Assembly (NCBI GenBank): GCA_902614235.1
Contig: CACMKG010000001.1
Span: 404,916 to 468,915, forward strand
DNA from: an uncultured SAR86 cluster bacterium
Lineage (GTDB): Bacteria; Pseudomonadota; Gammaproteobacteria; Magnimaribacterales; AG-339-G14
Length of the DNA stretch: 64,000 bases
Direction of reading: 5' to 3'
Positions 8,941-17,646 of the stretch are shown here, one piece after another. The notes beneath the pieces were generated by a model. The model was not told the DNA's origin and did not search any database. It worked only from the letters and a program-made list of their open reading frames with translations. The position numbers and the translations under genes are program-made. The stretch's first letter is position 1; each line of letters opens with the position of its first letter.

Positions 8941-10365
8941 ATGACTACAAAAAAATTACCTTTTCTAACCAAATTTTTATATGGATTTGGATCGATGTCT
9001 TATGGAATTAAAGATAATGCTTTTGCGTATTTTTTGTTGTTTGTTTACGTACAAATATTTGGCCTAGCTCCAGATTTAGCTGGGTTAGCGATTTTGCTAA
9101 TGCTAGTTTTTGATGCTTTCTCCGATCCTCTAGTTGGATATTTTTCAGATAGACACAGATCTTCTTGGGGAAGAAGACATCCTTTTATGTATTTCTCAGC
9201 TATCCCGGTAAGTTTATCTTTTTTTCTTTTATGGGACCCACCTGAAGCGTTGACTCAAACACAACTTTTTTTCTACTTATTGGGTATCGGAGTTTTTATT
9301 AGGACTGCAATTACTTTTTATGAAATTCCAAGTACAGCTTTGGGTCCCGAACTATCTAAAGATTATGTAGAAAGAAGTTCGTTGCTTTCTTACAGATATT
9401 GGTTTGGTTGGTGGGGAGGGCTTTTAGTTTGGAATTCTCTTTGGATATTCGTTGTCTATAGCAGCTATACAGGAACAACTGATGCTAGATATTTACCTGA
9501 AACATGGAAAATTTATGGATTAGTTTGTAGCTTAGTTATGTTTATAGCAATCATGGTCACAGCTTTAGGTACACATAAACATATTAAAGATTTGCATTCT
9601 CCTGAAATAAGAAAAATTTCATTAAAACGAACATTGAGCGAACTCTGGGAAACAATCACAATTAGCAGAGATTATTTGGTTTTATTTTTAGCTATGATTA
9701 TTACCAGTATTGCTTCAGGAATAGCAACAAATCTAACTTTATTTTTTTATAGTTATTTTTGGGAATTTACTCCTTTAAATATTCTTACCATTGGTTTAAC
9801 TCTATTTTTAACTCCTTTAGTAGGGTTGAAAGTTTCACCTTATCTTGCAGCAAAATTTGGAAAGAGAACCACCATATTATATTTATTTATGTTTGCATTT
9901 GTTGCCGAAAATCTGATTATTCTGTTACGAATTTTAGACCTTCTTCCAAGTAATGATTCAAACTTAATTTTACCTTTGGTTTTAATTTTTCATTGGATTG
10001 CAGTTAGCGCTCAAATAATTTCTTATACAACTCTTGCTTCTATGGTTTTTGATACAGTTGAAGAAGTAGAAAAGAAAACAGGAAGAAGAATGGAGGGGAC
10101 TTTACTTGCTGCAAGGTCTTTTGCAGCCAAATGTATGAGTGGTGCAGGCGCTTTTTTTGCTGGCCTTATTCTCTCTTATTCTTATTGGCCGAAAGGAGCA
10201 GTTGCAGGAGAAGTAGAATCTAGCATACTAAACAACGTCGGTTTGTTAGCTATATCAATCTCTGCCGCTCTTTGGATATCAGCAATTTTTGTTTTTTCTA
10301 AAGTAAGAATGACAAGATCGACTCACGAAGAAAATTTGGGAGAATTAAATTACTCTAATGATTAA
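8941..10365 (+). CDS. GPH-family cation symporter, copy 2
   Basis: The 474-residue transporter is a diverged paralogue of the one at 4449-5903. It shares DPLVGYFSDRHRSSWGRRHP and TFYEIPSTALGPELSKDYVE, and the C-terminal motif DTVEEVEKKTGRRMEGT, which corresponds to YDIVENSQINTGRRDEG in copy 1. About twelve membrane segments are evident. It starts 6 bp after the DUF3604 stop and its end overlaps bolA by 8 bp. The two copies differ enough that distinct substrates or rates are likely. Substrate assignment is not possible from sequence. Confidence 0.85.
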   Translation: MTTKKLPFLTKFLYGFGSMSYGIKDNAFAYFLLFVYVQIFGLAPDLAGLAILLMLVFDAFSDPLVGYFSDRHRSSWGRRHPFMYFSAIPVSLSFFLLWDPPEALTQTQLFFYLLGIGVFIRTAITFYEIPSTALGPELSKDYVERSSLLSYRYWFGWWGGLLVWNSLWIFVVYSSYTGTTDARYLPETWKIYGLVCSLVMFIAIMVTALGTHKHIKDLHSPEIRKISLKRTLSELWETITISRDYLVLFLAMIITSIASGIATNLTLFFYSYFWEFTPLNILTIGLTLFLTPLVGLKVSPYLAAKFGKRTTILYLFMFAFVAENLIILLRILDLLPSNDSNLILPLVLIFHWIAVSAQIISYTTLASMVFDTVEEVEKKTGRRMEGTLLAARSFAAKCMSGAGAFFAGLILSYSYWPKGAVAGEVESSILNNVGLLAISISAALWISAIFVFSKVRMTRSTHEENLGELNYSND

Positions 10366-10666
10366 AGACGAAATTGAAAATAAGTTAAATGATGATTTAA
10401 ATCCTTGGTTTCTTGACGTAATTAATGAGTCACCAAATCATAATGTACCTGATGGAGCAGAATCACACTTTAAAATAGTCATTGTTTCAGAAAAGTTTCT
10501 TGATTTTAGGGCTGTAAAAAGACATCAATTAATTTATTCAATTTTAAATGAAGAAATGAAGAAGATTCATGCAATAGCAATACATCCTTTCACTCCAGAG
10601 GAATGGAAAGAAAAAACTGGAGAAAATTTAGATTCTCCCAAATGTCTTGGCGGAGGAAATGATTGA
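10358..10666 (+). CDS. bolA: BolA family protein
   Basis: The 102-residue protein carries the BolA signature: SHFKIVIVSEKFLDFRAVKRHQLIY, then HAIAIHPFTPEEW near the C-terminus. BolA proteins partner monothiol glutaredoxins in handling Fe-S clusters and also affect morphology and stress responses. The histidine in VKRHQ and the one in KIHAIAI are the usual ligand positions. It overlaps the end of the GPH gene by 8 bp and the start of trhO by 8 bp, so all are probably read together. A small glutaredoxin gene lies elsewhere in the window (26544), not adjacent. Confidence 0.9.
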   Translation: MIKDEIENKLNDDLNPWFLDVINESPNHNVPDGAESHFKIVIVSEKFLDFRAVKRHQLIYSILNEEMKKIHAIAIHPFTPEEWKEKTGENLDSPKCLGGGND

Positions 10667-11555
10667 TAAAAAAAGATCTCAAGGATTTCATACATATACA
10701 TTTTATAGCTGTATAAAAATAAAAAATCCTTCTTTTTTAAAACAAAGAATAAGAAAGCAAGCAAATAATTTAAAAATTGTTGGAACAATAATTCTTACCC
10801 AAGAAGGAATAAACTCTACCATTTCATCAAAATCAAAAAATAATCTAAATATGATGATTTCTTTATTAGAAAATAAATTTGGGTCATTTAAATTTCGTGA
10901 ATCCTTTTCAAAGAAGCAACCTTTTAAAAGATTAAAAGTTAAAGTTAGAAAAGAGGTAGTTCCTTCTGGAACTGATGTTTTAATTAATACGGGTTTTAGT
11001 AATTACATAAAGCCAGAAAATTGGAATGATTTTATTAAAGATGATTCTGTTTTACTTATAGATGTAAGAAATAATTATGAAGTAGAAGTTGGGACTTTTG
11101 TTAAATCTATCTCACCAAAAACAAAGACTTTTAAAGAATTTAATAATTTTATTGAAGAGTCAAAAAAAGATTTTAAAAATAAGAAATTAGGAATTTTCTG
11201 TACCGGTGGAATTAGATGTGAAAAAGCTTCTGCTCTCTTTAAAGAGAAAGGAATCAATGATGTATATCAACTTGACGGCGGTATATTAAATTATTTTAAA
11301 AATAATAAAAATAAAGATAATTTTAAAGGAGAATGCTTTGTATTCGATGATAGGGTAACAGTAGATAAAAATCTTAATCCTGGCGGTTTCTTTCAATGTT
11401 TTGCTTGTAGAAGGCCTTTGTCTAAGGATGATTTATCAAGGCTCGAATACGCAGAAGGTATTTCTTGCCATAATTGTATAAATGAAAAAACAGATAAAGA
11501 CAGAGAAAGGTTCGCTGATCGACATAAACAGAACCTATTAAAAAGTAAATTATGA
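10659..11555 (+). CDS. trhO: tRNA uridine-34 hydroxylase TrhO (YceA), rhodanese-related
   Basis: This protein matches E. coli YceA/TrhO in layout. An N-terminal domain holds LTQEGINSTIS, and a rhodanese-like domain has LLIDVRNNYEVEVG and the active-site loop FCTGGIRCEKAS, followed by LDGGILNYF and GECFVFDDRV. A C-terminal cysteine pattern (CFACRRP...CHNC) looks metal-binding. The enzyme hydroxylates U34 of some tRNAs. I place the start at ATG 10659, just after a GGAGG, giving 298 residues. An in-frame TTG at 10647 would add four residues and overlap bolA more. The stop overlaps the RND gene start by 4 bp. Confidence 0.9.
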   Translation: MIDKKRSQGFHTYTFYSCIKIKNPSFLKQRIRKQANNLKIVGTIILTQEGINSTISSKSKNNLNMMISLLENKFGSFKFRESFSKKQPFKRLKVKVRKEVVPSGTDVLINTGFSNYIKPENWNDFIKDDSVLLIDVRNNYEVEVGTFVKSISPKTKTFKEFNNFIEESKKDFKNKKLGIFCTGGIRCEKASALFKEKGINDVYQLDGGILNYFKNNKNKDNFKGECFVFDDRVTVDKNLNPGGFFQCFACRRPLSKDDLSRLEYAEGISCHNCINEKTDKDRERFADRHKQNLLKSKL

Positions 11556-13999
11556 CCTTGATAAGCTTAATCTCTTCCAATCCAAAAAAAAATTTATTTT
11601 TATTATTTTTTTTAGCCTTTCTTGTGGGAACAGGTATTTCAAATTTTAAACTAGACGCTTCTTCAGACACTCTTCTTTTGGAAAATGATCCTGATCTAAA
11701 ACTCTTTAGGGAAAATTCAGAAAAGTATGGTTCAAATGATTTTTTAATTGTCACTTTTACTCCAAATGATGAGCTTTTATCTGAGTCTTCCGTATTACTT
11801 ATAAAAAAAATCGTAAATGAAATTGCATCCTTCAACAGAGTTGAGAATGTTTTATCCTTGTTAGACGTACCTTTATTAGAAAATAATCCAAATATATCTC
11901 TTAGTGATGTTGCCGAAAATGTAGAGACACTTAATTCCGAAAGCCCTAACTTAGAACTAGCAAAGAGAGTATTTTCTTCAAATGATGTTTATCAAAACCT
12001 TTTAATAAGTGAAGATCTCAATACGACTGCTTTTCAGGTTACGTTAAAAAGAAACATAAATTATGAAAATTTAATAAATCAAAGATATGCAATTTATGAC
12101 CTAGCAACCCCAGACAAAGAGCAGAGGCTTATTAGTATCAATGAACTTATCGAGCAAGAAAAAAATATGGTTTCGATAGAAGATGAAAAATTGGTGTCTT
12201 CAATGAGAAATCTTCTTGAGTCTTATCAAAATTTTGGTGAATTTTTCTTAGGAGGTGGCGCAATGATTACTGTAGATACCATAAGATTCATTTCTCAAGA
12301 TTTGACCGTCTTCGGAATATCAGTACTTCTAATTTTTACATTTGTTCTATCATTTATATTTAGAAATTTGATATGGGTATTTATGCCTCTTTTCACAGCA
12401 TTAGTTACTTCAGCTATCTGTATGGGATTAGTAGGATGGTTTGGGTGGAAAGTTACAGTCGTCTCAGCAAACTTCATATCAATTCTTATGATTATCAGTA
12501 TTTCATTAATGGTTCACTTAATAGTTAGATACCAAGAATTAGGAATTTTAGATAAAGAAAGTGACCAAAAAAACATAATTAACACAACTTTAAGTCAAAT
12601 GTTTTTACCTTGTCTTTACACGGCTCTGACTACAGTCGCTGCCTTCGCGTCTTTGGTTGTAAGCGATATCAAGCCAATAATTGATTTTGGATTAATAATG
12701 GTCTTAGGAATTTTCATTACTTTTATTTTTGCATTTATTTTATTTGGCTCGTTCATGCCTTTGATAAAAAGAGAATCCTTAAATTTGGGTATTGATAAGT
12801 CAAAAGGAATAACTCTTTATATACATGGTTTTGTTGAAAAAAATCCAACTTCTATAATTTTTTTATCTTGCGTGATTTTCGTTATTTCAATTTTTGGAAT
12901 TTCTAAATTAACTGTAGAAAATAAGTTTATCGATTATTTCAAACCTACCACAGAAATTTATAAAGGTTTATCGTTAATTGATCAAAAACTTGGCGGTACT
13001 GCCACACTTGACGTTATCATTGATGCACCTGAACTGTTAAAAGAAGATTTATCAGATGGATTCGACGATGAATTTGATGATGATTTTGGTGAATTCTTAA
13101 ATGATGAAGTTGATGAACAAGGTTATTGGTTTAATTCTGATAATCTGGCTTACTTGGAAACTATTCACGATTATTTGGAAAACAGACCAGAAATAGGAAA
13201 AGTTCTTTCCGTATCAAGTGGAATTAAATTAGCTGAAATTGCAAATAATGGTGACAGGTTAACCGATCTTGAGTTGGCATTGCTGAGAAAACTGCTTCCA
13301 GAAGATATTGAATCTCAACTGTTATCTGCTTACATCACAAACGGGGATAATCAAGTTCGTCTTTCAGCAAGAGTTATTGAGTCTTATGAGGGACTCAATA
13401 GAAAAGATTTAATCAATTCAGTTAAAAATGATTTAGAGACAAAATTTAATATATCTAGTGATAAATACAAATTGACAGGTATTTCAGTTATTTACAATAA
13501 TTTATTACAAAGTTTATTCGGCTCACTTATTGGTAGTATTGGCATCATTTTTACATCAATTTTTATAATGTTTCTGTTTCTTTTTAAATCAATAAAATTA
13601 GCCTGCATCGGTATGTTGCCAAATTTCTTAGCTGCTGGGGCAGTGATCGGAACCATAGGCTTAACAGGCATTCCTCTAGATGTAATGACTGTAACAGTAG
13701 CAGCAGTAAGTATTGGAATGGGTGTGGATAATACGATCCATTATATTTTTAGATTTAAAAAAGAATTCCTAAAAAGTAAAGATTATGTTTTAAGTACAAA
13801 AAAAACACACTCAACTATAGGTCGTGCTCTTTTTTATACTTCAATTACAATCATCTTAGGATTTTTGGTGCTAGCAACTTCAAATTTTAGCCCAACAATA
13901 TTCTTTGGAATCTTCACTTCTTTGTCTATGATAATGGCTATTGTAGGATCTCTTTTTTTATTACCGGTCCTACTTACAAAATTAAGAGCTATGAATTGA
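11552..13999 (+). CDS. RND superfamily transporter, MMPL/HpnN-like
   Basis: The 815-residue protein has the duplicated RND plan: one N-terminal helix, a periplasmic domain, about six helices, then the same again. DSSDTLLLENDPDL-type residues follow helix 1, as in MMPL proteins that move lipids or hopanoids. SIGMGVDNTIHYIFRF in the second half is the conserved transmembrane-loop motif. A very acidic stretch (residues about 498-520: DGFDDEFDDDFGEFLNDEVD) lies in the second periplasmic domain. The gene is coupled to trhO (4 bp overlap) and followed after 1 bp by alpha-methylacyl-CoA racemase, which hints at a lipid substrate (inference). Confidence 0.85.
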   Translation: MTLISLISSNPKKNLFLLFFLAFLVGTGISNFKLDASSDTLLLENDPDLKLFRENSEKYGSNDFLIVTFTPNDELLSESSVLLIKKIVNEIASFNRVENVLSLLDVPLLENNPNISLSDVAENVETLNSESPNLELAKRVFSSNDVYQNLLISEDLNTTAFQVTLKRNINYENLINQRYAIYDLATPDKEQRLISINELIEQEKNMVSIEDEKLVSSMRNLLESYQNFGEFFLGGGAMITVDTIRFISQDLTVFGISVLLIFTFVLSFIFRNLIWVFMPLFTALVTSAICMGLVGWFGWKVTVVSANFISILMIISISLMVHLIVRYQELGILDKESDQKNIINTTLSQMFLPCLYTALTTVAAFASLVVSDIKPIIDFGLIMVLGIFITFIFAFILFGSFMPLIKRESLNLGIDKSKGITLYIHGFVEKNPTSIIFLSCVIFVISIFGISKLTVENKFIDYFKPTTEIYKGLSLIDQKLGGTATLDVIIDAPELLKEDLSDGFDDEFDDDFGEFLNDEVDEQGYWFNSDNLAYLETIHDYLENRPEIGKVLSVSSGIKLAEIANNGDRLTDLELALLRKLLPEDIESQLLSAYITNGDNQVRLSARVIESYEGLNRKDLINSVKNDLETKFNISSDKYKLTGISVIYNNLLQSLFGSLIGSIGIIFTSIFIMFLFLFKSIKLACIGMLPNFLAAGAVIGTIGLTGIPLDVMTVTVAAVSIGMGVDNTIHYIFRFKKEFLKSKDYVLSTKKTHSTIGRALFYTSITIILGFLVLATSNFSPTIFFGIFTSLSMIMAIVGSLFLLPVLLTKLRAMN

Positions 14000-14000
14000 T

Positions 14001-15134
14001 ATGGGTCCTCTAAAAGGAATAAAAATTATAGAATTTTCTGCTTTGGGACCTGGACCTTTCTGTGGAATGGTTTTAGCTGATTTAGGTGCTGAGGTTATCG
14101 TTATCGATAGATTAGAATCTGCCGGACAAAAATCTAAAACTGATATCGCAAGTAGAGGAAAAAAATCTATAGCAATTGATTTAAAAAAGAAAGAGTCAAT
14201 AAATCTCATCAAGGATATCGTGAAAGACGCTGATGTTGTCATAGAAGGGCTAAGACCTGGAAAAATGGAAAAACTAGAAATGGGACCTTCTGATTTTTTT
14301 AAAGTTAATCCAAAGCTAATTTACGGAAGAATGACTGGGTGGGGCCAATTTGGTCTTCATGCAACTGACCCTGGACACGATATAAATTACATTGCTTTAA
14401 CTGGAGCGCTTTCTTCAATAGGAATTAAAAATAGCCCTCCAACCCCTCCTTTAAACTTAGTTGGAGATTTTGGCGGCGGAGGAATGCTCTTGGCAATGGG
14501 AATCTGCGCTGCATTGGTAGAAGTTGCCAAATCCGGAAAAGGTCAAGTAATTGATTCAGCAATGACCGACGGCTCTGCGCTGCTAATGTCTATGATGTAT
14601 GGATTTTATTCGGCAGGAATATGGACAGATCATAGGGAGTCAAATCTACTTGATGGAGCTGCTCATTTTTATGGTTGCTATGAATGTAAAGACGGAAAAT
14701 ATGTATCTGTCGGTTCAATTGAGCCACAATTTTATGAAGAGTTAGTAAAAAGATTAGAACTTGATCGAGAAAAATTCAAAGATCAAATGGATAGATCTAG
14801 ATGGAGTGAACTTAAGAAAATAATGGAAAAAAAGTTCATGGAAAGAACACGCGATGAATGGTGCGAGGTTATGAAAGGGGGTGATATTTGTTTTGCACCT
14901 GTCCTTTCTTTAGAAGAATCAATAAACTATAAACACAACAAAGAAAGAGAAACTTTCATTGATATTGATGGCGTTATTCAACCTGCTCCTGCGCCTAGAT
15001 TCTCTAATACCCCTGGAAAAATTCAACATTCACCGGTTGAAAAAGGCAAACATACAAGAGAAATTATAAAAAGTATTGGAAAAGAAAACTTAATTGAAGA
15101 ACTTTTAAAATCAAAAATTATTGCTGAAGGTTAA
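14001..15134 (+). CDS. Alpha-methylacyl-CoA racemase (family III CoA-transferase fold)
   Basis: The 377-residue protein begins GPLKGIKIIEFSALGPGPFC, diagnostic of the CaiB/BaiF superfamily and of the racemase branch in particular. The catalytic pair is present: H126 in DPGHDINY and D156 in GDFGGGG, the same numbers as in the mycobacterial enzyme. A glutamate in GSIEPQFYEEL matches the third catalytic residue. It interconverts R and S 2-methylacyl-CoAs so that branched chains or sterol side chains can enter beta-oxidation. This agrees with the many SDR, MaoC, crotonase and ligase genes in the window. It converges on tatD with a 17-bp overlap of coding ends. Confidence 0.92.
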   Translation: MGPLKGIKIIEFSALGPGPFCGMVLADLGAEVIVIDRLESAGQKSKTDIASRGKKSIAIDLKKKESINLIKDIVKDADVVIEGLRPGKMEKLEMGPSDFFKVNPKLIYGRMTGWGQFGLHATDPGHDINYIALTGALSSIGIKNSPPTPPLNLVGDFGGGGMLLAMGICAALVEVAKSGKGQVIDSAMTDGSALLMSMMYGFYSAGIWTDHRESNLLDGAAHFYGCYECKDGKYVSVGSIEPQFYEELVKRLELDREKFKDQMDRSRWSELKKIMEKKFMERTRDEWCEVMKGGDICFAPVLSLEESINYKHNKERETFIDIDGVIQPAPAPRFSNTPGKIQHSPVEKGKHTREIIKSIGKENLIEELLKSKIIAEG

Positions 15135-15906
15135 AAAAAGACAAACTATTTTTTAAAAGCATTTTTGTAATTTTTTTTTCTGACTCTTTTCTTTCACTCA
15201 TAATTTTTTTTAAAATCTCATCTAAGAAGGCTGGTTCATTTCTTCTGCCTTTAACTTTTAGATTTTTTGGTAAAAGATAAGGGCTATCCGTTTCAATAAG
15301 AAGTCTATTCAAAGGAATTAAAGGAATTAATTCTTCTAAATGAGACCCTCTTTTTGGATCACATATCCATCCAGTTAGCCCAATATAAAAGTCTCTATCC
15401 AAATAGTTAAATAATTCTTTTTTTTCACCTGTAAAACAATGAACTACACACTTTGTTCTTGGAGTCTCTTTATTAAGACAATCTATAAAATCTTCATGAG
15501 CATCTCTTTGATGTAAAAACATCGGTAAATTAAGCGAATTAGCTAGTTTAATATGCGCAAGAAAAGATTTAGTCTGATTTTTTTTATCTGAATAATTTCT
15601 ATTAAAATCAAGCCCAGTCTCTCCAATTGCTTTTACCAAAGAATTATTACAGATGTCCTGAATTTCTTTTTCAGATTTTTCATTAAAAGAATCAGCATAA
15701 TGCGGATGAATGCCACAAGTTGATATAAGATTTTTAGGAAACTTTTTAGCTAGACTTAAAGCTCTTCGACTATCTGTTAAATCACACCCAGTGATACATA
15801 TATTGCTTACTCCACTCAACAAAGATCTTTTTATGACTTCTTCAAAATCATTTTCAAACGACTTGTGAGTTAAATTTGCTCCGATATCAAATAATTTAAA
15901 TGGCAT
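15118..15906 (-). CDS. tatD: TatD family metal-dependent deoxyribonuclease
   Basis: This aligns along its whole length with E. coli TatD as I remember it: FDIGANLTHKSFENDF at the start, the GIHPHYAD region, IGETGLDFNRN, FLHQRDAHEDF, VVHCFTGEKKE, IGLTGWICDPKRG and LIETDSPYLLP. Like TatD proper, and unlike YcfH/YjjV, it lacks the N-terminal HxH pair. It is a 3'-5' exonuclease and DNA quality factor in the cytoplasm. I choose the ATG at 15906, giving MPFKLFDIG; a TTG at 15915 would add only three residues. The acyl-CoA thioesterase gene starts divergently 32 bp away. Confidence 0.93.
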   Translation of the reverse strand: MPFKLFDIGANLTHKSFENDFEEVIKRSLLSGVSNICITGCDLTDSRRALSLAKKFPKNLISTCGIHPHYADSFNEKSEKEIQDICNNSLVKAIGETGLDFNRNYSDKKNQTKSFLAHIKLANSLNLPMFLHQRDAHEDFIDCLNKETPRTKCVVHCFTGEKKELFNYLDRDFYIGLTGWICDPKRGSHLEELIPLIPLNRLLIETDSPYLLPKNLKVKGRRNEPAFLDEILKKIMSERKESEKKITKMLLKNSLSFFNLQQ

Positions 15907-15937
15907 AATGGACAATATAAACTAGCTTATACATTTA

Positions 15938-16747
15938 ATGAAAACCTCATTTGAAAACTTTGTAGACGACATTTCATCAAACGAAGAAGATAAAAACCTT
16001 TGGAAAGGAAATTTATCTGATAGGTGGAGTATTGGAAATACACCTAACGGTGGGTATTCAATGGCTTTTGCTGCTAAAGCAATTTCAAACTCACTAGCGC
16101 ACAAAGATCCTTTATCGATTTCTGCAAATTACTTAGAACGATTAGATTTTGGAGAGTCTTTAGTAAAAGTTTATCTAGTGAATGAAAGTAAAAGTATGAG
16201 CACTGCTAGAGCAGAACTGATCCAAGACAAAAAAATTAAAGTAATATTTACAGGAACATTTACAAATTTTTCTAAATCGAATGGATTAGATTTATCCATG
16301 CGAGAAGAACCAAAATTTGATTCATATGATGATTGTATACTTCAACCCTTCAAAGAGGGATTTAATCCAAAACTAGAAAAAAACTTAGAAAAAAAATATT
16401 GCAAAGATTCTATATGGTGGGAAAACAGTAAAAAAGAAAATGATGCAGTTTTAAATCTTTATATGGCATGGCCAGAAAAAGAGACGGTAGATTTATTCAC
16501 TTTGATTTTATTTCTAGACGCAACAACTCCGCCAATTTTTAATAAATTAGGCTCAGTTGGTTGGGTTCCAACTATAACCTTAACATCTCATATTAGAGGG
16601 TTTCCTTCGTCGGGACCTTTGAAAGTATCTGCAAAAACAGAATTTGTCACAAAAGGATTTATGGAAGAGGATAGAGAAATTTGGGATTCTAATGGAAAAT
16701 TAGTAGGTCAATCAAAGCAAATGGCAAAGTTAAGAATGAAGAAATAA
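15938..16747 (+). CDS. Acyl-CoA thioesterase family protein (double hotdog, TesB-like)
   Basis: The 269-residue protein has the layout of the thioesterase-like superfamily. An N-terminal hotdog reads WSIGNTPNGGYSMAFAAKAI, where the NGGY turn precedes the long helix, then SISANYLERLDFGE. The second half has TLILFLDATTPPIFNKLG and SHIRGFPSSGP. Such enzymes hydrolyse acyl-CoAs to free acids and CoA. The catalytic residues cannot be fixed by eye. It sits between tatD and the MoxR/VWA pair with its own 31-bp upstream gap, and is followed by a 50-bp AT-rich gap. Confidence 0.75.
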   Translation: MKTSFENFVDDISSNEEDKNLWKGNLSDRWSIGNTPNGGYSMAFAAKAISNSLAHKDPLSISANYLERLDFGESLVKVYLVNESKSMSTARAELIQDKKIKVIFTGTFTNFSKSNGLDLSMREEPKFDSYDDCILQPFKEGFNPKLEKNLEKKYCKDSIWWENSKKENDAVLNLYMAWPEKETVDLFTLILFLDATTPPIFNKLGSVGWVPTITLTSHIRGFPSSGPLKVSAKTEFVTKGFMEEDREIWDSNGKLVGQSKQMAKLRMKK

Positions 16748-16797
16748 ACGTTTTCTTTTGTTAATATATGCTGCAAATTATTTAACTGAGGATCAAG

Positions 16798-17646
16798 ATG
16801 AAATTTAAAGGAACTAAATCATATATTTCTACAGAGGACTTAAGTCTTTCTGTAAACGCAGCGGTAGAACTTGAAAAGCCACTTTTAATAAAAGGTGAAC
16901 CAGGAACAGGCAAGACAATGTTGGCTCAAGAAATAGCTGATTCATATAAAGTTCCTTTAATTGAATGGAATATTAAGTCTACAACCAAAGCGCAACAAGG
17001 ACTTTATGAATATGATGCAGTAACTAGATTACGAGACTCTCAATTAGGTGATGAAAGAGTAAAAGAAATTTCAAATTACATACAAAAAGGAAAACTATGG
17101 GAAGCTTTTGAAGCAGAAGAAAGAGTGGTCCTACTGATTGATGAAATAGATAAGGCTGATATTGAATTTCCAAATGATTTATTACAAGAAATTGATAGGA
17201 TGGAGTTTTATGTTTATGAAACTAAACAAACTATAAAAGCAAAAAAAAGACCTATTGTGATTATTACCAGTAATAATGAAAAAGAACTTCCAGATGCCTT
17301 TCTGCGAAGATGTTTTTTTCACTATATTGCTTTTCCTGACAGAGACACAATGAAAAAAATTATTAAAGTCCATCACCCAAAGGTTAAAGAAAAATTAGTC
17401 AAAGAAGCCTTAGAAATATTTTTTGATGTTAGAAAAGTGCCTGGTTTAAAGAAGAAGCCATCCACTTCAGAGTTAGTAGATTGGCTTAAACTTTTAATGG
17501 CAGACGATCTTCCAGATGAAATATTAAAAAACAGGGATCCTTCTAAAGCGATTCCACCTCTCTACGGTGCTCTTGTTAAAAACGAACAAGACGTTCAACT
17601 TCTTGAAAGACTTGCATTTATGACAAGAAGAGAAGGAAATTCTTAA
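16798..17646 (+). CDS. MoxR-type AAA+ ATPase
   Basis: The 282-residue protein has Walker A GEPGTGKT at residues 33-40, Walker B VVLLIDEIDKAD and a sensor segment PIVIITSNNEKELPDAFLRRC. This is the compact MoxR/CoxD form. MoxR ATPases act as chaperones with a von Willebrand A-domain partner, and that partner gene follows directly. The start ATG has GAGGAT 9 bp upstream. The stop is immediately followed by the ATG of the VWA gene. The client protein of the pair is unknown; nothing nearby points to a metal enzyme under maturation. Confidence 0.9.
   Translation: MKFKGTKSYISTEDLSLSVNAAVELEKPLLIKGEPGTGKTMLAQEIADSYKVPLIEWNIKSTTKAQQGLYEYDAVTRLRDSQLGDERVKEISNYIQKGKLWEAFEAEERVVLLIDEIDKADIEFPNDLLQEIDRMEFYVYETKQTIKAKKRPIVIITSNNEKELPDAFLRRCFFHYIAFPDRDTMKKIIKVHHPKVKEKLVKEALEIFFDVRKVPGLKKKPSTSELVDWLKLLMADDLPDEILKNRDPSKAIPPLYGALVKNEQDVQLLERLAFMTRREGNS

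Noticed and set aside
10647-10658. TTG start extending trhO by four residues
   Set aside because: The ATG at 10659 follows a GGAGG and gives the smaller overlap with bolA; the extension MAEE has no family support.
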